DNA from: Kocuria marina
GTDB lineage: Bacteria > Actinomycetota > Actinomycetes > Actinomycetales > Micrococcaceae
Length of the DNA stretch: 64,000 bases
Direction: 5' to 3'
Assembly (NCBI GenBank): GCA_014652975.1
Contig: BMZV01000002.1
Location: 1-64,000 of the forward strand
The position numbers and the translations under genes are program-made. The first letter of the stretch is position 1, and each line of letters opens with the position of its first letter. Below the pieces are notes generated by a model. The model was not told where the DNA came from and did not search any database. It saw only the letters and a program-made list of their open reading frames with translations. Below are positions 8,103 through 17,791 of this stretch, in pieces.

Positions 8103-9200
8103 GTGAGCCGGAAAATCTTGGTGATGACCCACACGGGGCGGCACGAGGCCAAGGAAGCGGCCCGCCAGTCCTGCGAACAACTGCACGACGCCGGGCTCGT
8201 ACCTGTCCTCTGCCGCCCGGACCTCGAGGCCCTGCGTGCGGACGGGTCGGACATGGCACCCGTGGAGATCCTCGAGGAGGACGTGGCGCTGCGCGAGATC
8301 GAGATCGTCATGGTGCTCGGCGGTGACGGCTCCATCCTGCGCGCGGCGGAACTGGTGCGCGGAGTGGACACCCCTCTGCTGGGCGTCAATCTGGGTCACG
8401 TGGGCTTCCTCGCCGAGTCCGAGCGTTCCGCGCTGAGCGAGACCGTGGAGGCCATCGTCGACGGTCGCTACACGGTGGAGCGGCGCATGGCCCTGGACAT
8501 CACCGTGTGGGAGCAGCGCCGAAAAGTCCTGCACACGTGGGCGCTCAACGAGGCCTCCGTGGAGAAGGGCAACCGGGAGAAGATGATCGAGGTCGTCACG
8601 GAGGTGGACCGCAGGCCGCTGTCCACGTTCGGGTGCGACGGCGTGGTCATGGCCACCCCCACCGGTTCCACGGCCTACGCGTTCTCCGCGGGTGGTCCCG
8701 TGGTCTGGCCGGAGGTCGAGGCCCTGCTCATGGTCCCGCTGTCCGCCCATGCCCTGTTCTCCCGCCCCCTCGTGATCTCCCCGCGCTCCATGATGGCCGT
8801 GGAGGTGCTCACCCGCACGGATGCCCGCGGTGTCCTGTGGTGCGACGGACGGCGAACCGTGGACCTGCCCCCGGGATCGCGCATCGAGGTGCGCCGGTCC
8901 GAGAAGTCCGTGAACCTGGCCCGCATGCACGCGACCCCGTTCTCCGAACGCCTCGTCAAGAAGTTCGAACTGCCGATCGCCGGATGGCGTGGCCCCATGC
9001 CCAAGGAACAGCTCGAGGCCCTCACCTCGGCCCTGTCTGTCGTGCAGCCCACCACCAAGGTGGTCGCTCAGGACGAGGAACAAGTCAAGCTCAGCGTGGG
9101 CCGGGAGATCCCGCACCACAACGACGCGCCCTGGCTCGATGGCGGCTCCTCGACCGGTGAGCGGACCGGCGACCGACCGGACGGGACCTCCCGGTCATGA
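8103..9200 (+). CDS. nadK: NAD kinase
   Basis: 365 residues from GTG at 8103 (VSRKILVMTHTGR), with AGGAGG at 8083-8088 upstream at a rather long spacing; later in-frame starts would cut into the conserved beginning. It phosphorylates NAD to NADP in the cytoplasm. Diagnostic motifs are GGDGSILRAAE (catalytic Asp in GGDG), NLGHVGFLAE and the TPTGSTAYAFSAGGP loop. An unusual hydrophilic tail of about 60 residues follows the catalytic core (ALSVVQPTTKVV to the end). Overlaps recN by four bases. A 78-base gap separates it from tlyA and may hold a promoter. Confidence 0.95.
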   Translation: MSRKILVMTHTGRHEAKEAARQSCEQLHDAGLVPVLCRPDLEALRADGSDMAPVEILEEDVALREIEIVMVLGGDGSILRAAELVRGVDTPLLGVNLGHVGFLAESERSALSETVEAIVDGRYTVERRMALDITVWEQRRKVLHTWALNEASVEKGNREKMIEVVTEVDRRPLSTFGCDGVVMATPTGSTAYAFSAGGPVVWPEVEALLMVPLSAHALFSRPLVISPRSMMAVEVLTRTDARGVLWCDGRRTVDLPPGSRIEVRRSEKSVNLARMHATPFSERLVKKFELPIAGWRGPMPKEQLEALTSALSVVQPTTKVVAQDEEQVKLSVGREIPHHNDAPWLDGGSSTGERTGDRPDGTSRS

Positions 9201-10909
9201 TCGAGGAGATCCACATCCACGACCTCGGCGTCATCACGGACGCCGTCCTGCCACTGGGCCCCGGATTGTCGATCCTCTCGGGTGAGACCGGCGCGGGGAA
9301 GACCATGGTGGTCACTGCGCTCGGCATGCTGCTCGGCAACCGCGCGGACGCCGGATCCGTGCGCTCGGGCAGCACCAAGGCGCTAGCGGAAGCCACCGTG
9401 CGGGTGCCGTCGGACCACGCCGCTGTGGCGCTCGTGGAGGAATCCGGTGGTGCGGTGGACAGCGAGACGGTCAATGGCACCGAGGAGTCCCTGGTCCTGC
9501 TCTCCCGCACCGTCTCGGCCGAGGGGCGCAGTCGCGCCCATGTGGGCGGCCGTTCCGCACCGGTGGGCACGCTCGGCGCCGTCGGTGAGACCCTCGTGGC
9601 CGTCCACGGGCAGTCCGACCAGCTACGCCTGAAGTCCCCGGCGGCCCAGCGCACGGCGCTCGACGACTACGCCGGCGCGGACGTTGCCGAGGAGCTCGCC
9701 ACCTACCGCGGCAAACTCGCGCGCTACCGGGAGGTCGTGGCCACGTTGCGCGCGGCCAAGGAAAATTCCCGCGAACGAGCGCTGCAGGCCCAGGCGTTGA
9801 CCACCGTGCTCGAGGAGATCGACGCCGTGGAGCCCGTTCCGGGCGAGGACGCCCAGTTGGACGCGGAGAGCGAGAAGCTCACTAACCTCGAGGCCCTGCG
9901 CGGTGCGGCATTGTCCGCCCACGGGGCCCTGAGTGGATCCGACGCGGACGACGAACCGGACCTCAACGCCGTCGCCCTGCTGTCCCACGCGCAACAGGCG
10001 CTCGACCTCGTGGCGGAGTCTGACCCCGAACTCGTGGCCCTAGCCACCCGGGTGCGCGAGCTGACCGTGGTCGCCGCCGACGTCGCCGCGGACCTCTCGG
10101 GATACGCGAGCGGTCTGGACGAGGACGGCCCCGCGCGGCTCGCCGAGGTCGAGGCCCGCCGCAGTGCCCTGCGCGCGCTGACCAAGAAGTACGGTGCGAG
10201 CATCGACGAAGTGCTGTCCTGGGCGGACGAGGCCCGGACCCGGCTCGAGGGGCTCGTGGTGGACCCCCAACGCGAGGAACAACTGCGCGCGGAGGGCGAG
10301 AGCCTGCATGCGGCCCTCGTGAAGCACGCGACCAGGCTGTTGGAGCTGCGACGGGTGGCCGCCAAGAAACTCGCGGGCGCCGTGAGCGAGGAACTGAGCG
10401 CGCTGGCCATGCCCAACGCGTCCCTCGTGGTGGCGGTGGAACCCTCCGAGCGCTTCACGGACGACGGCAGGGACACGATCGAGTTCATGCTCGCGCCCCA
10501 CCCGCAGGCCACACCCCGCCCGCTCGGCAAGGGTGCCTCCGGTGGTGAGCTCTCGCGCATCATGCTCGCGCTCGAGGTGGTGCTCTCCGAGGTGGACCCC
10601 GTGCCTACGTTCGTGTTCGATGAAGTCGATTCCGGTGTGGGCGGCAAGGCTGCCGTAGAGATCGGCCGGCGGCTGAAGATGCTCGCCAAGAACGTGCAGG
10701 TGCTCGTGGTGACCCACCTTCCCCAGGTCGCTGCGTTCGCGGATCAGCACATCCTGGTGACCAAGTCCTCGGACTCGAGCGTCTCGGACGTGAAAGTGCT
10801 CACGGACGAGGAACGCGTGGTGGAGCTGGCCCGCATGCTCGCGGGCCACGAGGACTCCAGTGCGGCCCGCGAACACGCGCGAGAACTCATGCGGGACGCT
10901 ACCGCATGA
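9197..10909 (+). CDS. recN: DNA repair protein RecN
   Basis: A 570-residue SMC-like ATPase of double-strand break repair. Walker A is [11 protein letters not shown] near residues 29-39, the ABC signature is [19 protein letters not shown], and Walker B is [18 protein letters not shown]. The middle third is coiled-coil, rich in Glu, Ala and Arg. The length is typical. It overlaps nadK and pyrG by four bases each, so all three are translated together. Confidence 0.96.
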   Translation: MIEEIHIHDLGVITDAVLPLGPGLSILSGETGAGKTMVVTALGMLLGNRADAGSVRSGSTKALAEATVRVPSDHAAVALVEESGGAVDSETVNGTEESLVLLSRTVSAEGRSRAHVGGRSAPVGTLGAVGETLVAVHGQSDQLRLKSPAAQRTALDDYAGADVAEELATYRGKLARYREVVATLRAAKENSRERALQAQALTTVLEEIDAVEPVPGEDAQLDAESEKLTNLEALRGAALSAHGALSGSDADDEPDLNAVALLSHAQQALDLVAESDPELVALATRVRELTVVAADVAADLSGYASGLDEDGPARLAEVEARRSALRALTKKYGASIDEVLSWADEARTRLEGLVVDPQREEQLRAEGESLHAALVKHATRLLELRRVAAKKLAGAVSEELSALAMPNASLVVAVEPSERFTDDGRDTIEFMLAPHPQATPRPLGKGASGGELSRIMLALEVVLSEVDPVPTFVFDEVDSGVGGKAAVEIGRRLKMLAKNVQVLVVTHLPQVAAFADQHILVTKSSDSSVSDVKVLTDEERVVELARMLAGHEDSSAAREHARELMRDATA

Positions 10910-12657
10910 CCGACGACCCCCAACGCCCCGACGAGACACGAATGGTAGGCTCGAATCCCGTGGTGAATGCTCAGGACGCCGCCCACGAGGCAGGCACAGA
11001 AAAGAACGACGGCAAGGTGACCCGGCAGATCTTCGTCACGGGAGGTGTGGCCTCGTCCCTCGGCAAGGGGCTCACCGCGTCCTCACTCGGAATGCTTCTG
11101 CGTTCGCGCGGCCTGTCCGTGACCATGCAGAAATTGGATCCGTACCTCAACGTGGATCCCGGAACCATGAACCCCTTCCAGCACGGTGAGGTCTTCGTCA
11201 CGGACGACGGCGCCGAGACGGACCTGGACATCGGTCACTACGAGCGCTTCCTGGACGAGAACCTGGACGCCTCCGCGAACGTGACCACCGGTCAGGTGTA
11301 CTCCACGGTGATCGCCAAAGAACGCCGCGGCGAGTACCTGGGTGACACCGTGCAGGTCATCCCGCACATCACGGACGAGCTCAAGCGCCGGATGCGCCGC
11401 CGCGCCGAGGACGAAAACGCCCCGGACATCATCATCACCGAGATCGGCGGCACGGTCGGTGACATCGAGTCCCAGCCCTTCATCGAGGCCGCGCGCCAGG
11501 TGCGCCAGGACGTGGGTCGGCGCAATGTGTTCTACCTGCACGTGTCCCTGATCCCGTTCATCGGCCCGTCCGGTGAGCTCAAGACCAAGCCCACCCAGCA
11601 CTCCGTGGCCTCGCTGCGCGGTCTGGGCATCCAGCCCGACGCCCTCGTGCTGCGCTGCGACCGGGACGTCCCGGACGCGATGCTGCGCAAGATCGGTGCC
11701 GCGTGCGACGTGGACCTGGACGCCGTGATCTCGTGCGCGGACGCCCCCAGCATCTACGACATTCCCAACACCCTGCACAGCCAGGGTCTGGACACCTACA
11801 TCCTGGACTACCTGGGTCTGGACTACCAGGACGCCGATCTACGGCAGTGGTCCCGGCTGCTCACCGCGGTGCACGAGCCCGAGCACCACGTGACGGTCGC
11901 GCTCGTGGGCAAGTACATCGACCTCCCGGACGCGTACCTGTCCGTGTCCGAGGCGCTACGGGCCGGTGGATTCGCGAACAACGCCCGCGTGCACATCAAG
12001 TGGGTCGCCTCCGACCTGTGCGACACCCCAGAGGGCGCCCAGCGCGAACTCGGTGACGTGGACGCCGTCCTGATCCCCGGGGGCTTCGGCATCCGCGGGC
12101 TCGAGGGCAAGCTCGGCGCCCTGCGCTGGTCCCGTGAGCACAAGGTGCCCACCCTGGGGCTGTGCCTCGGGTTGCAGTGCATGGTCATCGAGTACGCGCG
12201 CGACGTCGTGGGCCTGCCCAACGCCTCCTCCACCGAGTTCGACCCGGACACGGACACTCCCGTGATCGCGACCATGGAGGAGCAGAAGCAGTTCGTGGAG
12301 GGCGCCGGTGACCTGGGCGGCACCATGCGTCTGGGCCTGTACCCCGCCGCGCTGGCCGAGGGTTCCGTGGTGGCCGAGGCCTACGGTGCCACGGAGGTCT
12401 CCGAGCGTCACCGCCACCGCTACGAGGTCAACAACGCGTACCGCGACGCCCTCTCGGAGGCCGGGCTGCGGATCTCGGGCACGTCCCCGGAGGGCACGCT
12501 CGTGGAATTCGTGGAGCTGCCCCGTGAGGAGCACCCCTACTACGTGGCCACGCAGGCACACCCCGAGCTGGCCTCCCGCCCGACCCGTCCGCACCCGCTG
12601 TTCGACGGCCTCGTCAAGGCCGCTCTCGAGCGCCGGGGCGTCCAGGCCAAGGGCTGA
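10906..12657 (+). CDS. pyrG: CTP synthase
   Basis: 583 residues. It makes CTP from UTP, ATP and glutamine in pyrimidine synthesis. The N-terminal synthetase domain begins with [19 protein letters not shown] (ATP loop). The C-terminal glutaminase domain has the nucleophile Cys in [10 protein letters not shown] and the His/Glu pair in the final [15 protein letters not shown]. About 38 residues precede the usual protein start. The ATG at 10906 overlaps recN, but an internal GTG (VVNAQDAAH) would give a shorter leader, so the exact start is uncertain. Confidence 0.96.
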   Translation: MTDDPQRPDETRMVGSNPVVNAQDAAHEAGTEKNDGKVTRQIFVTGGVASSLGKGLTASSLGMLLRSRGLSVTMQKLDPYLNVDPGTMNPFQHGEVFVTDDGAETDLDIGHYERFLDENLDASANVTTGQVYSTVIAKERRGEYLGDTVQVIPHITDELKRRMRRRAEDENAPDIIITEIGGTVGDIESQPFIEAARQVRQDVGRRNVFYLHVSLIPFIGPSGELKTKPTQHSVASLRGLGIQPDALVLRCDRDVPDAMLRKIGAACDVDLDAVISCADAPSIYDIPNTLHSQGLDTYILDYLGLDYQDADLRQWSRLLTAVHEPEHHVTVALVGKYIDLPDAYLSVSEALRAGGFANNARVHIKWVASDLCDTPEGAQRELGDVDAVLIPGGFGIRGLEGKLGALRWSREHKVPTLGLCLGLQCMVIEYARDVVGLPNASSTEFDPDTDTPVIATMEEQKQFVEGAGDLGGTMRLGLYPAALAEGSVVAEAYGATEVSERHRHRYEVNNAYRDALSEAGLRISGTSPEGTLVEFVELPREEHPYYVATQAHPELASRPTRPHPLFDGLVKAALERRGVQAKG

Positions 12658-12660
12658 GCC

Positions 12661-13317
12661 GTGGAGTACACGAGCATCACCGCCGAGCAGCTGACGGATC
12701 GCCCGGATCCGCACACCGTCACGGATTCGCGGACCGTCTACGACGGCGCCATCTGGGACGTGTGCAGTGAGTCCTTCCGCATGGCGGGCCAGGAAGAACC
12801 GCTGACCCGGGAGTTCATCACGCACCCGGGGGCGGTGTCCGTGGTCGTGTTGGACGAGAAGGAACGGATCCTGCTCATCAACCAGTACCGCCACCCCGTG
12901 CGCAAGCGGATGTGGGAGATCCCAGCGGGGCTGCTCGACGTGTCCGGGGAACCCGCGCTGCAGGCGGCCCAGCGCGAGCTGGGCGAGGAAGCGGATCTCA
13001 CGGCCCGGACATGGCACACGCTCGTGGACTTCGACAACTCGCCAGGCTCCTCGGCGGAGGCCAACCGGATCTTCTTGGCCCGTGACCTGAGCGAGGTCCC
13101 CGAGTCCGAGCGGTTCGAACGCGAGGGCGAGGAGGCGGAGATCGTGGCTGGTTTCGCGGACCTCGACGACGCCGTGGCCGCGGTCATGGCCGGGCGGATC
13201 ACGTCCCCTACGGCCACGCTCGGCATCCTCGCTACGCACATTGCGCGGTCCCGGGACTGGGCCACGCTGCGCGCACCGGACGCCGAATGGACCTCGCGGC
13301 CGCGGCACGAGGGGTGA
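12661..13317 (+). CDS. Nudix hydrolase, ADP-ribose pyrophosphatase type
   Basis: 218 residues from GTG three bases after the pyrG stop. The Nudix helix is recognisable as [25 protein letters not shown], giving the metal-binding REL.EE core. The canonical Gly near the end of the box is Asp here. The arrangement (beta strands before the box, [21 protein letters not shown] after it) matches ADP-ribose pyrophosphatases that split ADP-ribose to AMP and ribose 5-phosphate. Position between pyrG and xerD is conserved in actinobacteria. Overlaps xerD by four bases. Confidence 0.92.
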   Translation: MEYTSITAEQLTDRPDPHTVTDSRTVYDGAIWDVCSESFRMAGQEEPLTREFITHPGAVSVVVLDEKERILLINQYRHPVRKRMWEIPAGLLDVSGEPALQAAQRELGEEADLTARTWHTLVDFDNSPGSSAEANRIFLARDLSEVPESERFEREGEEAEIVAGFADLDDAVAAVMAGRITSPTATLGILATHIARSRDWATLRAPDAEWTSRPRHEG

Positions 13318-14360
13318 ACGACTCCCTCGAGCCGCACGGTCCCATCACCGAACCACTGCCGATCGTGGATGGGGGACCGAGGGCGGGTGCGGCGCCGTCG
13401 GACTCGACGACCGAGGCGGAGGCCGCACCGGAACTGCGGCGGGCCGTGGCGCGTTACCTGGACCACCTCGTGGTCGAGCGCGGACTCGCAGCGAACACTG
13501 TGAGCGCGTACCGCCGGGACCTCGCGCGCTACCTGCAGCACCTCACGGCGACCGCCGCGCACGTGCGCGTGCCCAGGGACATCACGGCCGATCACGTGCG
13601 GGCGTTCGTGCGGAGCATCCGCGAGGGCGACGCCGCCCACCCGGCGCTGTCCGCGCGCAGCAGTGCGCGGGTGCTCGCAGCGGTGCGGGGGGCCCACGCG
13701 TTCTGGGTCACGGAGTCGAGCGTGGACACGGACGTCGCGTCCCGCGTGAGCCCGCCCATGCCGCCGCAGCGGCTGCCCAAGGCCATCGGCGTCACGGAGG
13801 TCGAGAACCTCCTGGCCGCCCCGGACCCGGACACACCCGCGGGACTGCGAGCCCGGGCGTTCCTCGAACTGCTGTACGCCACGGGTGCGCGTATCTCCGA
13901 GGCCGTCGCACTGGACGTGGACGACCTCGCCGGTCTGCACGACGAGGACCTCGCCCTGATCCGTGTGACGGGCAAGGGCGCCAAGCAACGGCTCGTGCCC
14001 GTGGGATCGTTCGCCGTGGCGGCCCTGGACCGCTACCTTGTCCGGGCCCGCCCCGAGTTGGCGCGGCACGGTCGGGGGAGCCCGGCGGTGTTCCTCAATG
14101 CTCGCGGCACGCGGATCTCGCGGCAGACGGCGTGGAACATGGTCAAGGACGCCGCGCGCACGATCCACCAGGAGGAGCGGATCACGCCGCACACGCTGCG
14201 CCACTCGTTCGCCACGCACCTGCTCGAGGGCGGCGCGGACCTGCGGGTCGTGCAGGAACTGCTGGGTCACGCCTCCCTGGCCACGACCCAGATCTACACG
14301 CGCGTGTCCGTGGAGTCCCTGCGCGAGGTCTACGCGACGTCCCACCCGCGAGCGCGCTGA
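13314..14360 (+). CDS. xerD: Site-specific tyrosine recombinase XerD
   Basis: 348 residues from the GTG that overlaps the upstream stop (GTGA); an in-frame ATG at 13287 would add nine residues. It resolves chromosome dimers at dif with XerC. The SAM-like core-binding domain is near residues 42-140 ([29 protein letters not shown]). The catalytic residues are visible in [16 protein letters not shown] (Arg), [10 protein letters not shown] (Lys), [12 protein letters not shown] (His and Arg), [15 protein letters not shown] (His and nucleophile Tyr). An N-terminal Pro/Ala/Glu-rich extension of about 40 residues is unusual in length. Its stop starts the short tandem repeat at 14358. Confidence 0.94.
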   Translation: MNDSLEPHGPITEPLPIVDGGPRAGAAPSDSTTEAEAAPELRRAVARYLDHLVVERGLAANTVSAYRRDLARYLQHLTATAAHVRVPRDITADHVRAFVRSIREGDAAHPALSARSSARVLAAVRGAHAFWVTESSVDTDVASRVSPPMPPQRLPKAIGVTEVENLLAAPDPDTPAGLRARAFLELLYATGARISEAVALDVDDLAGLHDEDLALIRVTGKGAKQRLVPVGSFAVAALDRYLVRARPELARHGRGSPAVFLNARGTRISRQTAWNMVKDAARTIHQEERITPHTLRHSFATHLLEGGADLRVVQELLGHASLATTQIYTRVSVESLREVYATSHPRAR

Positions 14361-14429
14361 GCCGGCAGCGTCGGGGCCGCGCACTGAGCCGACCACGTCG
14401 GGGCCGCGCACTGAGCCGACCACGTCGGG
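14358..14429. repeat. 27-base tandem repeat, about 2.7 copies
   Basis: Copies begin at 14358, 14385 and 14412, each starting TGAGCCG and continuing through a GTCGGGGCCGCGCAC-like segment. Copies 2 and 3 are identical where both exist; copy 1 differs at three positions. The first TGA is the xerD stop codon, so the array repeats the stop context in the same register. No gene is seen between here and 14616. Confidence 0.85.
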
Positions 14430-14615
14430 AGCCGCAGCACACGGAGTGGGTGACGTTCCGCCCGCACACCGAGCCGGCGACGTCGCCCGCCGCACCGCCC
14501 GGAGCCCGGGACCTCCCGCGCGTGGGCGCCGGGCCCGCGAGGGGCGGGGAGCGGCGTCGTCGGCTGTTCGCCCATAGGCCGACCGCGCGTCACGCGCAGC
14601 ATCTATCGTGGCCTC

Positions 14616-15596
14616 ATGCGAACCGTCATGCGTCGTCCGGCCCTGCTCACCGCCCTGTTAGCCGCGCTGCTGCTCGTGGGCGGCGTGGTACCGGCCCACG
14701 CCGGGGCGGGGATCGACAACGAGTACCGCGCCCTGCCGAATCCCGGCGCATGGTTGGGCAAGCCCACGTCCGCCGAACGCTGTGGCCTGCGGGACCGCGG
14801 CTGCTATCGGCAGTACCAGAAGGGCACGATCCACTGGACGTCCACGACCGGTGCGCGTGCCCAGCGCGGCGGGATCCTGGCGAAGTGGCGCGCGGAGGGC
14901 TCCGAGCACGGGGCCCTGGGGTACCCCGTGACGCGTGAGACCTGCACGGGTGGCACGTGCGAGGTCCGCTACCAGCGCGGCCGCATCACCTGGACCGCCC
15001 AGGGAGGAGCGCGGGTGTACCGGGACATCGACGATGCCCGCAGCGTGTCCGTGGTCGTGAACAAGAAACGCCCGCTGTCCCCGCGCACCTACGCCCCGGC
15101 TCCGTTACGTTCGGTGGGTGGGGGAGTCCTGCTTCGGGACGACGCCGCAGCAGCCTACCAGCGCATGAGCCGTGCCGCGGCCGCACAGGGGGTCACGCTG
15201 GTCCCGGTGAGCGGGTACCGCGACTACGGCGCCCAAGCGCGCCTCTACCGCGAGTACACGGCCCTGTACGGACAGGCCACCGCCGACACCATTTCCGCGC
15301 GGGCCGGTCACTCCGAACATCAGACCGGCCTCGCGATCGACGTGGGCGCCCCCGGGGCCACCTGCGGTCTGCTCCCGTGCTTCGGCAACACCCCACAGGG
15401 GAAGTGGATCGCCGCGAACGGGCACACCTACGGGTTCGTGGTGCGCTACCCCAACGGGCACACCGCAACCACCGGGTACGCCTACGAACCGTGGCACCTG
15501 CGCTACGTGGGCACCGCCACGGCCACGAGTTTGAAGAACAGCGGGTCCGCGACGGTGGAGTCCTACATGGGTCTGCCGCGGGCCCCGAAGTACTGA
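14616..15596 (+). CDS. Secreted D-Ala-D-Ala carboxypeptidase (VanY, M15) with LGFP repeats
   Basis: 326 residues. A clear Sec signal peptide opens it: basic MRTVMRRPA, then a long Leu/Ala/Val core and cleavage near AHA-GAG. Residues about 35-145 contain two LGFP-type repeats (GAWLGKPTSAERCGL..., HGALGYPVTRETC...) that anchor proteins to the actinobacterial wall. The C-terminal peptidase has the VanY zinc signatures SGYRDYGAQARLY, SARAGHSEHQTGLAIDV (His and Asp ligands) and EPWHLRYVG (final His). It would trim peptidoglycan stem peptides outside the membrane. Monocistronic, with a terminator directly at its stop. Confidence 0.93.
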   Translation: MRTVMRRPALLTALLAALLLVGGVVPAHAGAGIDNEYRALPNPGAWLGKPTSAERCGLRDRGCYRQYQKGTIHWTSTTGARAQRGGILAKWRAEGSEHGALGYPVTRETCTGGTCEVRYQRGRITWTAQGGARVYRDIDDARSVSVVVNKKRPLSPRTYAPAPLRSVGGGVLLRDDAAAAYQRMSRAAAAQGVTLVPVSGYRDYGAQARLYREYTALYGQATADTISARAGHSEHQTGLAIDVGAPGATCGLLPCFGNTPQGKWIAANGHTYGFVVRYPNGHTATTGYAYEPWHLRYVGTATATSLKNSGSATVESYMGLPRAPKY

Positions 15597-15642
15597 CGAC
15601 GGCCCGCCACCTCTCACGTGTGAAGGGGCGGCGGGCCGTCGT
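15596..15642. terminator. Bidirectional terminator between M15 peptidase and prpC
   Basis: A 13-base perfect stem (15596-15608 with 15630-15642) around a 21-base loop. The left arm begins inside the stop codon of the peptidase gene. prpC ends on the other strand at 15655, so the hairpin can serve both convergent transcripts. Confidence 0.85.
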
Positions 15643-15654
15643 GGTGTCCCAAGC

Positions 15655-16794
15655 TCAGGACAGGTGACGCTCGTCCGGGCCGCTGTAGTCCGAGAGCGGG
15701 CGGATCAGCGAGTTGTTTGCGCGCTGCTCCATGATGTGCGCGGTCCAGCCCACGATCCGCGCGGCCACGAAGATGGGCGTGAACGCGGGGATATCGAACC
15801 CCATGAGCCAGTACGTGGGGCCCGCGGGGTAGTCCAGGTTGGGCTTGATGGACTTGGCCTCGTCCATGGACTTGGCCAGACCGTTGTAGAGCCCGAGGAC
15901 CTCGGGCCGGTCGTAGTGCTCGAGCATGCGGAACAGGGCGTCCTGCATGGTGGGCACGCGCGAGTCACCGTGCTTGTACACGCGGTGGCCGAAGCCCATG
16001 ACCTTCTTCTTCTCCGCGAGCGCCTGGTCCATCCACTCCTTGGCGCGCTTCTCCGCTTCCTCGGCGGATTCGTCCTTGCGGATCCCGAGCTCCTCGAACG
16101 TGTGCATCACGGCCTCGTTGGCACCGCCGTGCAGGGGGCCCTTGAGGGCGCCGATGGCCCCGGTCACTGCCGAGTGCAGGTCCGCGAGCGTGGAGGTGAT
16201 CACGCGCGCCGTGAAGGTGGAGGCGTTGAACGAGTGTTCCGCGTACAGGATGATCGACACCCGGAACGCGTCCACGACCTCCGGGGCGGGTTCCTCGCCG
16301 AAGGCCATCCACAGGAAGTTCTGGGAGTAATCGAGGTCCTCGCGGGGATCCACGAGGTCCTGGCCGTGACGGCGGCGCTGGTCGTAGCACACCACGGCGG
16401 GCATGACGGCGAACAGTTCCTGGGCCTTGCGCAGCTCCGCCTCGGGGGAGTTGTCCTCTGCGTGCGGGTGCTGCGCGCCGATCACCGAGGCGGCGGTGCG
16501 GCACACGTCCATGGGGTGGCACGTGGTGGGCAGCTCGTCGATGACGCGCTTGAGCTCGGGCGTCAGCGCGCGGTGGGAACGCTCCAGCTTTTGGAACGCG
16601 GTGAGCTCGTCCTCGGACGGCAGCTCGCCGTTCCACAACAGCAGCGCCACCTGTTCCGCGGAACAGTTCTGCGCGAGTTCCTGCACCGGGTAGCCCCGGT
16701 AGAGCAGCGAGTTGGTCTCTGCATTGACCTTGGACACGGCGGTGGTGTCAGCCACCACCCCGGCGAGTCCTTTGTGGATCTCGGTATCGGCCAC
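15655..16794 (-). CDS. prpC: 2-methylcitrate synthase / citrate synthase
   Basis: 379 residues from GTG at 16794, chosen because AAGGAG lies 6 bases upstream; the open frame runs further but has no ribosome site there. It condenses propionyl-CoA with oxaloacetate to 2-methylcitrate. The citrate synthase active-site segments are GPLHGGANEAVM, GFGHRVYKHGDSRVP and the C-terminal ANNSLIRPLSDYSG. Last gene of the minus-strand prpD-prpB-prpC run, separated from prpB by 83 bases containing a hairpin. The neighbours make the methylcitrate role more likely than general TCA citrate synthase. Confidence 0.95.
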   Translation of the reverse strand: MADTEIHKGLAGVVADTTAVSKVNAETNSLLYRGYPVQELAQNCSAEQVALLLWNGELPSEDELTAFQKLERSHRALTPELKRVIDELPTTCHPMDVCRTAASVIGAQHPHAEDNSPEAELRKAQELFAVMPAVVCYDQRRRHGQDLVDPREDLDYSQNFLWMAFGEEPAPEVVDAFRVSIILYAEHSFNASTFTARVITSTLADLHSAVTGAIGALKGPLHGGANEAVMHTFEELGIRKDESAEEAEKRAKEWMDQALAEKKKVMGFGHRVYKHGDSRVPTMQDALFRMLEHYDRPEVLGLYNGLAKSMDEAKSIKPNLDYPAGPTYWLMGFDIPAFTPIFVAARIVGWTAHIMEQRANNSLIRPLSDYSGPDERHLS

Positions 16795-16834
16795 GGTGAT
16801 CTCCTTCGACGATCGGGCTCGTGCACGGACTGAG

Positions 16835-16870
16835 TGTTCCCACCACACCACACTTGGCGTGGTGGGAACA
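16835..16870. promoter_or_regulatory. Intercistronic hairpin between prpB and prpC
   Basis: TGTTCCCACCAC (16835-16846) pairs exactly with GTGGTGGGAACA (16859-16870) around a 12-base loop. It lies in the 83-base gap between the prpB stop and the prpC start on the minus strand. It could partly terminate transcription, act as a processing or stability element, or allow different dosage of prpC. Which of these cannot be told from sequence. Confidence 0.65.
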
Positions 16871-16877
16871 GAGGGGT

Positions 16878-17789
16878 TCAGGCGTCCGGGGTCTCGGGGA
16901 CCTCGAAATTGAACACCCCGGAATCGAACTGGTTGTACCCGTTGTAGTCCACGAGTTCGTACAGCCGCTTACGGGTGAGCATGTTCTCTACCTGCGCCTG
17001 CTGGGTGCCGTCCTCCCGGATGGTGGTGAGCAGGCGTTCCATGGCGCCGAGGGCCTGGCGCTGCAGGGACACGGGGTAGATGATCATGGACACCCCTGCA
17101 CCGTGCAGTTGCTGCGTGGTGAACAGCTGGGACTTGCCGAATTCGGTCATGTTGGCCAGGATCGGCACGTCCAGGGCCTCAGCCATGCGCTCGAACTCCG
17201 AGAGGTCCGCCATGGCCTCGGGGAAGATCACGTCCGCGCCGGCGTCGGCGAGGGCCTTGGCTCGGTCGATCGCGGCATCCAGTCCGTCCACACCGCGCAG
17301 GTCCGTGCGGGCCATGACCACGAAGTTCGGGTCCCGGCGGGCTTCCACGGCGGCCTTGATCCGCTTGGTGGCCGTGGCGGTGTCCACCACGTTCTTCCCG
17401 TCCAGGTGGCCGCAGCGCTTGGGATTGAACTGGTCCTCGATGTGGCAACCGGCCAGGCCGGCGTCCTCGAGTTCCTGGACGGTGCGGGCAACGTTCATGG
17501 GCTCACCGAATCCGGTGTCCGCGTCCACGAGGCACGGCAGGTCCGTGCTGCGCGCGATCTGACCGGCGCGCGTGGCCACCTCGGTCAGGGTCGTGAGACC
17601 GATGTCCGGCAGGCCCAGTTCGTTGGCGAGCACGCCGCCGGAGATGTAGACGCCCTCGAAGCCCTGCTCTTGGATGAGCTTGGTGGACAGGGGCGTGAAC
17701 GCTCCGGGGAAACGGGCGATCTCCGGGGCCGCGAGCAGTTCGCGGAACCGTTCGCGCTTCTCGGCGGGGGTCACGGTGGTGTACAGCAT
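16878..17789 (-). CDS. prpB: 2-methylisocitrate lyase
   Basis: 303 residues from the ATG at 17789 with a GAAGGGA site about 12 bases upstream. It splits 2-methylisocitrate to pyruvate and succinate, the last step of the methylcitrate cycle. The isocitrate-lyase-superfamily signature KRCGH (residues 124-128, catalytic Cys) is intact, with Mg2+-binding acidic residues in LVDADTGFG and HIEDQ. Length matches PrpB rather than the longer isocitrate lyases. It starts two bases after the prpD stop. Confidence 0.96.
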   Translation of the reverse strand: MLYTTVTPAEKRERFRELLAAPEIARFPGAFTPLSTKLIQEQGFEGVYISGGVLANELGLPDIGLTTLTEVATRAGQIARSTDLPCLVDADTGFGEPMNVARTVQELEDAGLAGCHIEDQFNPKRCGHLDGKNVVDTATATKRIKAAVEARRDPNFVVMARTDLRGVDGLDAAIDRAKALADAGADVIFPEAMADLSEFERMAEALDVPILANMTEFGKSQLFTTQQLHGAGVSMIIYPVSLQRQALGAMERLLTTIREDGTQQAQVENMLTRKRLYELVDYNGYNQFDSGVFNFEVPETPDA

Positions 17790-17791
17790 GA

